Source: Diadema setosum (lineage: Eukaryota > Echinodermata > Echinoidea > Diadematoida > Diadematidae). From it: a stretch of 64,000 nucleotides of DNA. Positions 39,801 through 53,971 of the stretch are shown here, piece after piece (position 1 is the stretch's first letter; each line of letters begins with the position of its first letter). Position numbers and translations under genes: made by a program. Where the stretch lies: positions 2,060,071 to 2,124,070 of the forward strand of contig NC_092705.1 in assembly GCF_964275005.1 (NCBI RefSeq), in the 5' to 3' direction. The notes under the pieces were generated by a model, which searched no databases, was not told the DNA's origin, and saw only the letters and a program-made list of their open reading frames with translations.

Positions 39801-40229
39801 CCCATTCTTATTAACCTGCAAAAAATTATCACTTTTATAATCACAATGCGTGATAGGTTGTACAATTCACGGCTTCGATCACAGTTTCCTCAACATCATT
39901 GTTATCAATGCAATTACGTTTTGTAAATTATTGATCTGGAAACTCATAAAAAAATCAAACGAAAGACGGCATGTATGCCATATGTATGCCATTATGGTTA
40001 TATTTCCGAGGATGGCCTACAAGCTGTGACTAAATGTAAAACTTTTTATCTTACGTGTACATACAATCTGATGATTTTCTTCTCTATATACAGCAGTATA
40101 AACATGACAACAAAATCTAACTTGAAAATCTCTCCAATACAAAGTTCTCTGCAGGTTGGTATAGGAAGCAATATAGATACTTTATATTTTCGATGGAATG
40201 CAATATGATACAACTATTTTTGAACGCTT

Positions 40230-40735
40230 GCAACATAAGTCTTAGAATTTGTGTAAACTTAAAGAAATGAGTCATTCTACAAATGCAAATAACAATTTTG
40301 AGTAAAATTATATCTTCCATTTAGACATCTCACAAATACATGCATATATCCATATAATTATCTACTACATGATATATTTTATTCCACAATAATTCACTTT
40401 CTAGCATAATAAAAGAGCACTTGATTAACCGCTTTCAGAAAACAGGAGGAATATAATCTATACCCTTATCATATTATGTCAGTATCAAGTTGATGGAATG
40501 TGCCATTTGCATGAAAAATAAATTTTTTGTTGAATTCCCATTATATTTTCGTTACATAGCTGTCCGCACCTGACGCCATAACCTCTAGTAGTCTCCTCAT
40601 CCAGCGGTTTCAACACCAAAACTTGAAAAAGAAAATATTACTTTTGAATCGATTGCCCGATTTTCCTTAAATTTTCGCTAATGTGTTCTGTACTAATGTT
40701 GCTGCTTTCACTCAATCCACGTTTTTCTTTCGGTT
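40230..40735. repeat. Direct repeat flanking the last exon of gene C, left copy
   Basis: Diverged ~500-bp repeat; partner 44160-44670. Shared words: CACTTTCTAGCATAA, AAAGAGC, GAAAAATAAATT / GAAAAATGAAATTA, ACTTTTGAA, TGCTGCTTTAGCTCAATCCAC-like. Confidence 0.65.
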
Positions 40736-40904
40736 TTGGTTTCCTTTAAGATTTGAGAGAAGAAGATTTGTAAAGGTTCCTTGATTTAGGATTTTGTATG
40801 TTTATCTCCTCATCCCGCGGGGTATTGTGCTCCAAGGGACCCTCAAGTGGTGGATGGTGCTCACTTTTGCAAATAATATACTGTATATTTGTTGTTTGTT
40901 CATT

Positions 40905-41222
40905 TCCATCTAAGAAGATGGCTGGATAGCCCATATTTAGCTACGTTAAGCTGATCTTCCATGGGGTCCAGTTGGATGTGAGGTGGGACCACTTCACCGG
41001 GTTAAACACCCTGCTCTTTGCGATGAATGAATGAAGTGGGATTTTTCACGTGCATGAGTTGTTACTCGCTCATACACGGGACCTCCATTTTATGTCCTAT
41101 CCGAGGGAAAGAGTGTTTTGCCTCTTGCTAGAGGGGACGGTATGCTTACACACAACATTCATCAGTCCAGACTCGGGTTTGAACCCTGGCCCTTAGGATC
41201 GTGAAGCCGACGCGCTACACCC
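40905..41222 (-). mobile_element. tRNA-derived SINE
   Basis: On the minus strand the head reads TGTAGCGCGTCGGCTTCACG, an A-box match (TAGCGCGTCGG), and GGTTCAAACCC, a B-box match, about 40 nt later. Then a body with GTGAAAAATCCCACTTC. It lacks a tRNA acceptor stem, so it is a SINE and not a tRNA gene. Confidence 0.75.
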
Positions 41223-41459
41223 TCATGATAATACATGCCAAGTTTGGTAAAATTTTATCTTGCATTTAAAAAAAAAAAAAGAGGAAGAAAATGTAAATTT
41301 AGGCCCCAATGGACCCCACAGGGCTCCAATCCAATCCAAGGGTGAGGGGTGGTAATTCTGGATTCGTCAGGAACAAGCATGAAACTGCAGTCATCAATGT
41401 ACTTTAGTATAGCATAGTATTAATTTAGCATTATCACTTCTGGTTCTTACAGAAGAACT

Positions 41460-41720
41460 TTTTTTTTTTTTTTTTTTAAGATTCCTTACGTGCGGGGACG
41501 GGGGGGGGGGGGATTTGGGCGCCTCATTGAAACAAACTGAGATCCTATCCCCTTAGGGATGCTACCTTTCGAGTTTTGTGAAGATCCGTTATAGGATATT
41601 GAAGAAGGAGATGAAAATGTAAGAAGTTTTAGTACGATGCACGACGCACGACGTAAGACGGACGCCTGACTTAGGAATTGCTCACTTGAGCCTTCTTTGT
41701 AAATCACCACTGTGCACAAT
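41460..41720. repeat. Unclassified dispersed repeat with ACGACGCACGACG words
   Basis: Contains a T run, a G run, the block GATCCTATCCCCTTAGGGAT (nearly palindromic) and CGATGCACGACGCACGACG. Resembles dispersed repeats common in marine invertebrates; no ends defined. Confidence 0.4.
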
Positions 41721-41764
41721 TAATTTCATCCACTTTTAGGTTTCATATTACGTGCCCGGTCAAA

Positions 41765-41818
41765 GAAGAAGAAGAAGAAGAAGAAGAAGAAGAAGAAGAA
41801 GAAGAAGAAGAAGAAGAA
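41765..41818. repeat. (GAA)n microsatellite
   Basis: Just downstream of the stop codon of gene C on the gene strand (as TTC repeats), so it would lie in the 3' UTR. Confidence 0.92.
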
Positions 41819-41919
41819 AGGATATAAAGAAAAGAAAAGAAAACACACACACACACACAAAACAAAACAACAACAACAGGTTGGTTTTTACAGTCTGCAT
41901 CCGTCATTCAGACTGAAAG

Positions 41920-42111
41920 TCAATCATTCGCCTCCAGTCTTGCCGCTGCGTCTCCATTTCTTGGCAGTAAAGGATCTCCTTGCGGGCCATTGTTAGGAGG
42001 TACCCCACCGTCCCCAGCGTTTGGCTGTTGCTGGATATTTATTGGCCTTAAGGGAATTCCTTGCGGGCCATTGTTAGGATGTGCCCCACCGTTCCCAGCG
42101 TTTGGCTGTTG
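41920..42111 (-). CDS. Gene C exon 5, cytoplasmic tail and stop
   Basis: Acceptor ATCATCCATAG|CAACAG, phase 0, 63 codons and TGA. Two copies of QQPNAGxGG...PNNGPQG in tandem, then DPLLPRNGDAAARLEAND. LLPRNGDAA matches LMPKSEDAA of gene B, which identifies the exon. Confidence 0.7.
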   Translation of the reverse strand, partial: QQPNAGNGGAHPNNGPQGIPLRPINIQQQPNAGDGGVPPNNGPQGDPLLPRNGDAAARLEAND

Positions 42112-42647
42112 CTATGGATGATATTAAAAGTAAAGGGTGAAATGATCATTATGAATTGGGGTCATAATATGGACTTCTCTTTCATTATCTATACCTTATA
42201 ACTCTATATGACCAAGAAGTCGTTATAGCGCGCTTCATGATATTAATAATCCATCGATGTTCTTTTTCAGAGAGGCCCACATACTAGCTCTGTCTTTTTA
42301 GTGGGTCCCTCCATTTTTCGCACTTTAAGCAACGGTATACATGTACCTCACTTTGATCATTTCTGTTTCTTTTTTACTATACAATGTATGATTGCTATAG
42401 GTCCTCAATTGTTGTACAGTCTTTTCATGTCACTATGTTCTATTTACCTTATTCTCTGTTATCAAAAGAAGTGAAACACATGTTTTTGTCGAAAAATGAA
42501 ATAAACTTTAAATTGAATTGAATTGAATAATAATGATGATAATAATAACAATAATAGTAATAGCGATAATCATAATAACAATAATGATAATGATGATGAT
42601 GATGATGATAATAATAATAATAATAATAATATTAATAATAATAATAA

Positions 42648-42678
<31 letters not shown>

Positions 42679-45600
42679 AATGGCATTTATATAGCGCTTT
42701 ATATACCGGTGTTTTAACGCACTGGGGCTATTCATACAAACAACAACAACAAACAAACTAGAAAACACTTAGGACCGAATTCACGAAGGTGGTACAATCT
42801 TTGTCCATGGTTTAAACCATGAACAAAGACGGTAGTTTTGCATGGGGCGCCAAATGTCGCATGGCCTATTTCGTAACGAAATCAGTCATTTCGTCAACGA
42901 AATTTTCATTTCATTACGCTGCGTTCGCAGCGTGTATTGTGACAGCGCGATAGCGTAAAGCGCTCAGTGAGCACTCTCTCGATCTTAAATGCCGCACATT
43001 CTCTCTTGTTTCTGAATTCATAAAACATGAAATGACAAGGATCTATTCTAGGCGTCATATAAAACAAATAATAAATGTTTTTCATTCGTGCAATGGACAG
43101 AATACTTCATTTGGTGAAAGATGCAATTATTAATCTATTCCACTCGGCTGCGCCTAGTTGAATGGATCATTTCATCTTTCACCTCATGAAGTATTCTGTC
43201 CATTGTGCTCATAAACATTCATAATTTGTACAAAATTAACCCATGAAATTAACATTATCTCAATACAATGTATAAATGAAATCCATCCATCCGTATACCA
43301 ACGTTGTTGCATTTCAAACGTTCATCCATTCAGGGAGACCTTTTACCCTGTCACAGTCAGATCAATGAGTTCTCAGTGCTGTTCCCTATACCCATCGTAC
43401 ATCACTACGCACATGTTTTTCATTCATTCACTTATTTTTTCCATTTCCAACAAAACTTGTAAATACATATACAAGATATACACAAGATATAATTATACCG
43501 TAATGTCAACATTACAAAATATGAAAGAAAGTTATGGACATACCATTGATAAGGTAAAAAAGAAAACGACAAAAGCATTCTGAAGTTTAGAAAATGCAGG
43601 AGATGGGGAGAAATGCTAAAAAAAAAAAAAAAGCAATGCTTGTAGGGTCCATTCCCCCAAACACAGTAAAACAATTATGTTATTTATCTTTTATTTTTGT
43701 TCATGAAACTAGATTTACAAAACGAATCACACGAACTATAGCGATAAGAATAAAAAACCTAACTAGCCCTAGACAAACACCCAGACAGATCCCAACACTA
43801 TATGTTGCTTGCATACTGATAATAGAATAGGGAAGAAGAAGAAGAAGAGAGAGAGAGAGAGAGAGAGAAGAACTGATAACATGGTTTGGAAAAAAATACA
43901 ACGTCGATAGTGAAGACAAAAAGTGATGGGTGAACGGAGCTGCTAATGATGATAAAGAAAACTAAATTAAAATGAAACGTTCTCGTACTTTTAGATTGAA
44001 GAAAACCAGAAACCCAGATGAAATGTTTTCCCTTTCTTATGAGATCTAGATCCTAGATCACGATTAAAAACTGGAATAAAACCCTGCATGTAGAAAATGC
44101 AGAATTTAAATGAAATATATATTTTTTTCAAAGATACTTTCCCTTCCATATGGTACACAACTTCATAAATCTGGAACAAAATCAAGTAAAAATTAGTGCA
44201 AACTGTAAATATAACAATTCAAGTAAAGTTGCATTTCCTGCCATCGATTAAGAAATTATGAATTGTTGGAGTTTTGGTGCCATCATCGCCAGAAAAAAGA
44301 CTAATACAGTCCATGATGTCATTATGGACAAACTTTAACGTATAAAAAAATCCAACATAATACTTGCACTTTTCTAGCATAACGAAAGAGCTCATGACTT
44401 ACCTCCTTCAGATAGCAGGGGGAATAATGTTACCCGTAATAGTTATGTCAGTTACAAGTTTCTAGAACGAGTGCTTTTCGTGAAAAATGAAATTACGCGG
44501 AATTCTTGTTATGTTCCTTGTATTGTTGTCCATAATGATGTCATGAACTGTTGTCTTCTTATCCCGCGATGACGGCATCGAAACTTTAACAATTCATTAC
44601 TTTTGAAACTTTCACTGATGCGTTCTATTTGTATTCATTGCTGCTTTAGCTCAATCCACATTTATATTACTTTCACAGTATTTGGGATGTGGCTTTCTCT
44701 AAATTATCCCATGGTACACATTCACAGCAAAATGTGAGCGAAATCCTGTCAAGAAATTGGACCGCGTTCACGTCCACAAGAAATGTTATACAGGGCGGAT
44801 CGGCGTATAGCCTTTTTTCAAGGTCTTCTCGCTGTATGGTGAAGAGAGCCCAGCTGAGTGGGGTAGCGCGAGGCTGGGCTTGCTTCGCTCGCCCGTTACA
44901 ACGAGAGGGCCTTGATAAAAGGCTAGGCGGCGTATAGCTGCTGATTTCAAATCATCCTCGGGAGAAAGTTTGGTTTTATCTACCAAGGGAAGTAAAAACG
45001 AAGTGAGAAAAAAACAACAACAACAACAACTACGCAAAAATAATCAAATAGGTTGTTGGTAATACGCTCGGTCAAGTGGTCTGTGTCAAATCGTAATCGA
45101 TTGTGCAATCAAAATCAAGTGGTTGGGATTTTTTTCTCTCTCTCCTTTGGTAGTTACTCGGCCACTGCAGGTGTAGACGCGCGACAAACTGTATGAAGTG
45201 ACATAATGTGGAGAGTGAACAATAATAAGATAGATTGAATGCTTTCATATTGATATAGGTTTTCCCACCCAATTTCATCAGATCATATTTATGAAAAAGT
45301 TTCACACTAAATATAGCCGCCAAAGTCGTGCATAAGTGGATATTATTACATTATGTATGCATGTATAATTATATGTGTATGAAAGTTATTTCAGATGACT
45401 GTTTGTCGAAGAACGAGGAAGTTCAGGGTAAGTCAAAAGTCCCATTTCAAAGTGCATTATACTTGAATTGTTTGTTCAAACAGACGAAATGCAACAAAGA
45501 ACATACGCAGCAACGAAAAACACTGCCCATATGCTGTAAATGTTTGCCTGTTTGAATTTCTTAATGTTCTTCACGACAGTGCTGATACGAATTTGAATGC

Positions 45601-48600
45601 ATTTCTCGCGCAATTTTAATTTGAATCCGCTTTTTACACGTGCATGTGAGAAAATTATGAAAACGAATACTAATGAAATCAAATTTAATGAGCTAGTTAG
45701 CTTTTTCAATTTGATTCCATTCAATTCAATAGTTTATTCATTTCCATCATCAAAAACAAAATTGAAAAAGAAAAAAGGAACATGATCCAAAGCGGTATTG
45801 AATGTAGACCTCGATGATCATTTAAATTCGCTCGAATTTGAATGATCGCACAGTTAAATAATGAATGCAAATCTGACGACTGTCCGGGAAAACCTATGAT
45901 ACGTAAATTTATTTTCATCGAATTCTCACGTTATTGTTCCACAGTGGGCAGTTGACCTTTTTCGACTTTCGTAGAAAACATCCCACCATCACGACCAGTC
46001 CCAGGATTACGATGACACAGATCACTACAATCGTTATCATACCACCTTGCGATAAACCTGTCAATGTGAACCAAAAATAAGATAAAATAAAATAAAATGG
46101 AAGGTATACTGTGAGCCAGTGGGAGAGCAGATGAATATGCCCTCTATAGAGTTAATAAAGTGCAGTGTCACTAGTATATATACACGGCTTGATAGGTTTT
46201 TCCCGGTCAATTTCATTATTTTGCCATTCAAGTTCCTATTCGCCAATTATTTCCTCTCTCTTCTTTCTTTCTTTCTTTAACAACGACAACAAGTTCCTAT
46301 TTCAAGTTTCAATTTCATGAATTCCACGCTCGTAGCACTGAATCAGCGATTAAATTCAAAATCAGGTCATTCGAAATAATATCGGAGCATTCAATATTGT
46401 CCACTTTCGTCATTCAAATCTAAGATAGGAACATGTATTTCACTGAGCTATGAGCTTTCAAATTCATTTCAAGCAGGCGCTTGGCGGCAAGATATCTTGT
46501 CGGTTATTCAAATTAATGAGAAGGCAACCATGCACGTTCCAAATAAGTGCATTCAATTTAAAATGGTTTTTGCATTCATTTAGCTTGGGGCCACGCTTGC
46601 GTGTCTTTTTCACCACCTTTGAATAGATTGGGCTTCATGATGATAATTTATTTTGCCCTATAGGCCAACCATGTCATTCTAAAATTGAACATCACGATGT
46701 TGAAATGGCAGCCGTACATACAGGCACATCAAGCACTATACTCAAGTATACAAACGATCATAAACTAAAGAGAGGTTGACTGACATCTTTCAGAAAAGCG
46801 ATTTCTACTTCATTGAAACTGATAACATGAGCACACGTCTTGCTTGTTGTTTTGTGATATCTTATTGGTTTACATTTGCGGGACTATGTGAGGTCTGGAT
46901 TTTTGTTTCAGTTTGTCTTTAAATTGATGCATTATGTGGTTAGTGTTGGGGCGTTGTCCATTTTAGTGCATGCAGTGTCGCCAAGGAGTATGTTTAAATT
47001 GTCGTTGTGCTGTTTGGATGCACTACTGAATGGGCCTTATAATTCAAAATGTCTTGAAATGATAAACCATGAATACATGATAACAGAATAATACAACAAC
47101 ACTGAACATATTATATTTCATTTATTGCGTATAAACCTCTTTGCTTGTTTTATAAGAAACTATCGCAAAATATACTGATACTGTTTGCCCCATAATCGCC
47201 CAATTACCCCATTCTTAAAGAAAAAAAAAAATATTCTATTTCCTTCGTTTTATGACTGCATGAAGAAGGAAACTGGTCATTTGAAAATGAAAAAGAACGC
47301 CCCAAACAAGCTCATTGGGACTACCGCGTGAAATTGAATGCACGAGTAGGAAATGACGTGTGTGTAGTGCACATGCCACATTTGGAAATGGAACGCACAT
47401 GCGTGAATTTGATTTGAAGGAAACGAAATGGAAATCCCATAAATGAGATTGATCGCTCGGATTCTAAATTTGAATGCCCGAATATCTTCGCTTGCGTGCG
47501 ATGCGTGAATTTGAATGCACATTTATGAATTGGAATGACAAAAATATAAAATTGACCTATATGGAAACCTATATATTTTACCGCATCCTCTTCCGCTTTA
47601 TGTATATATTTGAAATCTGTCTTTATGTGAGGGTAAAAAAAAAAGAATAAAAGAAACAAACATACAAAAATTCCCTTGTCGCTTAATCTTAGTCAATCGT
47701 GCATTAATTACACCCTCGGACTCCCTGCGTGCATTAAAGGGATCATATAGTTTTGGTTGAGACCTAATTTCAGGTTTCTAACATTTTTTGGTGAGATAAT
47801 GAGAAACCTCTTATGAATTATGAAAGAGCATGTAATTCTATGAGAAATTCAACATTTATTTGATGAAAATTGGTTTTGAAATGGTTGAGATATCCAAAAT
47901 AGAGCGATTCCAATAAAGTGTGGGACCCACACTTTATTACGATCGCTTTGTTTTACTTTGTTTTTGGATGTTTCAGTCATTCCAAACCCGATTTTCATCA
48001 AATAGACTTTTAATTCCTCTTAAAATGGTATACTCTGTACTATATCATAAGTGTTTTTCTTGGTATCTCGCAAAAAGTTAAAAGCCCAATTCTCATCTCC
48101 ACCAATACTGTACCATCCCTTTAAACTTAAGCATCATGGGTATATCCATATTTACTTCAACTTCATATGCCGTGAAATTTAGTTGAGGGAAAAATAGTTT
48201 GGCTGAATTTGGCCGTCCGTTTGTCTGTGAGGACTCGCGGCGATCTGGAAACATCTAGCTGAAATGCACGCGGTCATCAAGCACTTGGCGATAGAGTTCC
48301 CTCTTTTCAAGACCAGGAAAACAAATAAAAGCAATGTAGGGAGCCCACCCACTTTCAACATTTTGGTGGCCACCAAAGACAATGTCTTTTCTTAAACAAT
48401 AATTATGGTGTCTCGACATCTATTTCTATTACTAAAAATGTCGACCGTTGTATAAAACTGGTCTTCATCAATATGCCATTCCTCCGTAGTGCCCTTTCCC
48501 TTCCCATCACCCAAATCTAGAGTATAAACCGAGTAAACGAATTGTACCGTTTTCAGGAGCACGATTTCCAGACCCTTTGATTTCGGTTGGCGTAATCGCT

Positions 48601-51600
48601 TCCGACTCAGTTGCAATTGCCGTCTTCATGGTCTTGTCATCGCTCTGTGTTGTCTTACAGTCCTCGCAAGTTGTCATGACAACGGTACTTTCGTCTGTTT
48701 GGCTGTCCCGGGTGGACACTTGCACTCTTGAGGGTGTTTTAGTGGTTGATCCTTGTGAATCCGTCAAAGTTGTTGTTCCGATGGGTTTACATATTGTGTT
48801 TGACCTCTTGGTGCACAGAATATCGACTCTTTCATTCGTTCCACATTCCGAGCACTCGTGGCACTTTATGCACCGACTGAAATTCACTTGGAAGTATTTG
48901 TCCTCACAAGGGTCACATCTACAGTTGAGAAAAAAATATAGAAGTACAGCAGTCATTCTATTGTGACTCGCGTGACATTTACACAAAACTTTAACTTGTT
49001 ATGGTTAAGTACTTTAATAAGTTTATCTTGCAGACCTGTTTATTTTACATATTTCAATCAAGGTATCGGCCCTTCACAGTTGTTCACAGAAATGTTTGAT
49101 GTGAAGTCATTCTAGTTAGAGATACTTCACTTTTTTTGTTGTGACTCTCGTGACGCGACACTGTTGAAGAGTTCTGACCTTACTGTACTTCACTGGATTT
49201 TCGTAAGAAAGTACTTGTCCTATGTATACACAAAGTCTTCTGGATTCAATTTTGAGACATTAGACAATAAGAAGTCAAAATTTCATCGTCCTTTGACTTT
49301 TCATCTCAACTCAGTTGACATTAACCCTAACTGCACTGGGGTGGGGGGGGGGGGGCTGGGAGGCCCCCCCCCCTTCCATACTTTTGGCGATTGCATCGCG
49401 ACCGCTGGGAATTTCGGATTCTCGCTTCATGACTTTTTACCCTGAAGTCTTGCGCACATTTTGATACCACATTTGTCCATATCGGACATACCTAGGGGGT
49501 GTTATGGGCCAATTAGTATGCGCATGTCATTAAAAAGGCTAATCGCTGCAAATATTTGTGTACAGTTACATACTGTCAATAGACCATGGCTTGCATTACT
49601 TTATAAATTTTGCTCAGGAATTGGTTTTCCAATTGGTTCATGCTTCTATATTGTTCTGAAATAAATTGGGCAAAGTTTAGAAACAATGATATACATAAGG
49701 AATATAAAACAATAGAAAACATAAGAAATAAAAACAATACAAATCATAACAAAAAAAGGACGTTTTTTTCGTTTTTTTTTCTCTCTCTGATTTATTTCAC
49801 ATTTGGGAAACATTATTCTTCATTATTACACAGTTTTCATGTAATTTTGTACTTGTTTAGGCTGAAATTATGAAAATATCCCCCAAATGCATGAGATACG
49901 CATTATGAATAATTAATTAGCTAATTATGCAAAAAATTGCATAATTGATTAAAATAAATTACACCATCAGATTCAGCACGCGAAGATCTATCAGCATGCA
50001 AATTTTCAAGTTCATCGGACATCGCGTTTCCGAGATCAACGGGGGGGGGGGGGGGGGAGGGGGGGGGGGCCTTCCAGGCCCCCCCAGTATTTTCATGGAG
50101 CCAAATAGCCCAGTACAGTAAGGGTGTAAGTGTGACTTGCGTGACACATGAGCGTGACTCGCGTGACAGTTGTCATTCAGTATCAAAAGTAAAGCCTATG
50201 AGCCAAATATTTATAATAACACGTTAATTATGGTTAGTTTCATCACTTATATCTTTAAAACAAAGAAATCATCTAACTCCTATCTCTGTTGGGATCATGG
50301 GAGCTAAAAGCACACTTGATACATAAACATCCAGCAAAAATTCACTTGAACATCTGTTTTTTTTTTCCCCTCGTCAAATCAAGAGTTCTGGGAAATTCTT
50401 TTTCAATGAATTTTCCTTATCTTTCTAATTTACTATAATTGTCTCAACTAGTCTTTTTTTTTTCAAAATGAATGAAATTCAAACTTTATTAATGTTAACT
50501 TGCATATTTGGTGACGGATTTGTGTGAATCCATTTAAGCTCTTCTCGAAACTTTAAAGTTACTTTGATGCACAAAGAATCCTCACTTCTTCTTATAATAG
50601 ATAATGCTCACACATACTGATACTCTTTTTCTTTCTTATCTACGATTACTGAGTCTGATGTGAAGAATGATCACCATATTTTGCTTATCTTTATAGTAGA
50701 CTATATGATATGATATATACTAGATAATTCAATTTTCTTTACCAAAGTGTCTTTTTTGTAGTTTGAGAAAGTCTGTCTCTGCTTCGTGGAGACAGTTTTC
50801 ATGCCTAGTTTGTTGGGGCCGTTTTATTTTCTTTAAGACTCAATCTCTTCATTCATGAACTTTAACTTTGAAGTCTCCTATTGTTGACAAGATATTGCTG
50901 CTATACTTTGCATTAGATATCTAATTCAGGCTGCCACGGATCTTTTATCCAGCCACTGGAATATTCCCCTTTTCTCTAGGTGACTTAAGGTAATTGTCAC
51001 TTCTGACCACTTTGGAGGCTTGTGCCATAGATGCTGCAGGGATGCTTTCTTCTGAAGGCAGCTGCCACCATCAGCCAATTGACTTTTGGGCCTGGACTTG
51101 AAGGCCCAATGGTATCCTCATTTCCACCATTATTGTTGGATAGAACATCACTGCTTCTCTGAGAAGTGATTATTTTTTTTTTTCGACAAGATATTCACTC
51201 TTTGAAGGTGATATATTGAAGTGATGATTCAGTTATGTGGTGCAGCTAAACTCCATAGATGACAGGCAGGTATATAAATCCTCAGAACAATCTTCAACTT
51301 CCCTTTGTTTGTGATAAAAGTTGTAGGAACAGTCAAAAAATGCAGCAAGACAAAATTCCTCATCAATGGAGCCAGAGCACAAGTTTTGATTTTACACATA
51401 ACTGAAGCTATGCCGCTTCAGGTTTGCTGCAATGTCTGTGTCAACTGGATCTTTCCCATGACTTGTATAGTGCTGAGGTTCCACGCTACATTGTACGTCA
51501 ATGTTGTGTTTCTCCATCAGCACAGGTAATGGCACTGATAACAAATCTATTTTGAATTGGCTTACAGGGCCATCTAACCATATTTTGAACAATTCACTTC

Positions 51601-52886
51601 ACTGCTGACCATTGACAGAAGCTCATCCACAAAAACTACAGTGTACAACATAATATTGTTTTGTCATGGGTTAAGTACGACTCATCATTGATGATGACAT
51701 GTGATAATTTTCTCCTGGGCCACATTATTGATGTATAGCGAGCTACTTGCACCTGGTTCCAAATGGTGTATTGGACTTAATCTTTGCTGGAGCATGAATG
51801 ATTCTCAGCGAAGATTATTTGGAGGACAGTAAAATCTGAGGGAAAATTTGAAGCCATTTTCTTGTCATCTTCATACAATGTGACTTGCTGATGGCTACCA
51901 CTTTATGAAGCAATGTTCCAAGACCTTCACAGAAGTGGAGCTGACATACAGTACAAGTAATTGTAAATTTCATGAAAAGTTCCTGATGCATTACAATTTT
52001 CTTGTTGACGAGGCGGCCACCCACCTCCTACCATTTTTTCTATTGACCAACCAAACTGAAGTTGACAGTCCAGTTAGCTATACATTACTTCTTATAATAC
52101 TTCTTATTTACCAATTAACATAAAACATTTACCTTTATTGGAAAAATTAGATATTTTACCTGATTTAGTTTCACGACAGAATTTCTTTCAAAAAATCTCA
52201 ATCATTCTGGTCTTTAGTTTTTTCAAACTTGTAAACTGTGACTAGCGTGACAATCCTAAGAAATCCTTGCGTGACTCGTGTGACACAATTGTTCTGATGT
52301 TTTTTTCACAATGAAGGGGTTTACAAATGGAAACATTATTTTCTGGTATGATTGAGGACTCTAAGATCCTCATTATTTATCAGTTACATTTAATACAGTC
52401 TACTACTTTTTAAGAAATCTAGAATATAGACATATTTTTGTGACTCGCGTGAGACATTTCGAGGGTGTTGCAATCGAAAATATTGTCAAGCTCATTACAT
52501 ATAAATGAAGAAAGCAACTTGATATGGTAAAATGGGTATAAAATAATACCTTATGTTAAGAAATATGAATATAGATAACAGAACATGCTTTAAATAGTGA
52601 AATAAAAAAAGCACCAAAGAGACATCATTTTTGTAGTAAATGTGATTTTTGTTCTGAGAGGTGTAACCCGGCTGTTAGAAAGTGAAAAGCCAAGAAAAGT
52701 TAGATTTACACCCTTTGAACATATACCTATCCAAATATGTATACATGTACTCTTTCTTAGTTGCTTGTACTTGAAATTTTAAGGTCCTGGTGTCTAGTTA
52801 CATGGAATGGCTGACAGGTTTTTCCTTCCACACTGAAAACAAAGGGAAGAATTTCATTAACGTAACAATTCATAAAAACATATGCG

Positions 52887-52931
<45 letters not shown>

Positions 52932-53907
52932 CTGCGCTGCAAAAGCTTTTGATATGCTTGACAATAACGTACATGCAGTTACATGAAAAAAAAAGTGTCT
53001 TGATCTTGATATAAACACTGCTACAGTTGGCAATGATTGTGGATTCAATCAATATTCATAATAAAAGTTTGGAAACTATATCCTAATGTCACACCAAGAT
53101 TTCTTTTCACTTTGTTTGAGATCTTAACAGAAACACAGAAGAATAAACAAAAACAATAACAACCCGCAACCACGTATGAAATTAATGTTAATGAACAGTG
53201 CAGATATATAATTTTAACTCCCAAATATTTATATTGGATACCATGACCACTGTTCCATTACTGTATCAGTGAACACGAGAACGCAATTTAAAAAGTAAAT
53301 AAGGCCTTATTCTGATTGTGGGGTTTCCTTTTTGTTGTTCTTATTTAGTTATTATGTGCGACAGCCTAAGAAAGTCTAGGAAAGTGCCCAGGCTCTGACC
53401 TGGCAAGTACCCGCTTGCTTATGCGAATGTTGGACTGGGCATATTATAGAGTCAAATGGTAGTTTAGGTTTTCTCACATATTTGTCGTGTCTTCATCGGC
53501 CCTGATACATGATTTATTGATTTTCTTCTGGCCCGGTTCGCAGAGTCTGAGACCTGTGGCACCGTTCGGGCAACTCTCGTTGTACGTCCTTTGAGAGTCA
53601 AACTCACATTCCGAGTCCTGTGAAATGGATTCACAAAAACAGAATGGGAAACCCTCGCACAAAAATTTAAGAATATCCTAATGAGTCATCTAACATTGCG
53701 GTCCATCTTTGCTTATGTGTGTAGACTAATCATTGTGGTGAACTTGTCGAGAAAAGCAAATAAATTAATTTAATATAGTTTTCTTATCTCCCCTCCATGC
53801 GAAGATTTTGTCCTTCACCTATAGCTATATAGTGCCGATTTACAAAGGGGACCAATAATTCATACACGAATAATATAAATAGATAAATAAATAGATAAAT
53901 GAATATA

Positions 53908-53971
<64 letters not shown>

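Larger units (their letters stand above)
48960..52455 (-). mobile_element. Decayed DNA transposon in gene C intron 2
   Basis: The block separates exon 3 from the intron 2 sequence shared with A (which resumes at 52826). At both ends lie copies of GTGACTCGCGTGAC or close variants (48963, 49141, 50132, 50152, 52238, 52274, 52440). Between them, on the minus strand, are pieces of a transposase-like protein. Borders are approximate; a second TIR element (49321-50129) is nested inside. Confidence 0.55.

Noticed and set aside
41170-41222. tRNA gene on the minus strand
   Set aside because: A- and B-box matches are present but there is no acceptor stem or anticodon arm; it is the head of a SINE.
42508-42768. 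Asn/Asp and Ile-rich frames
   Set aside because: Trinucleotide low-complexity DNA at retroposon tails.
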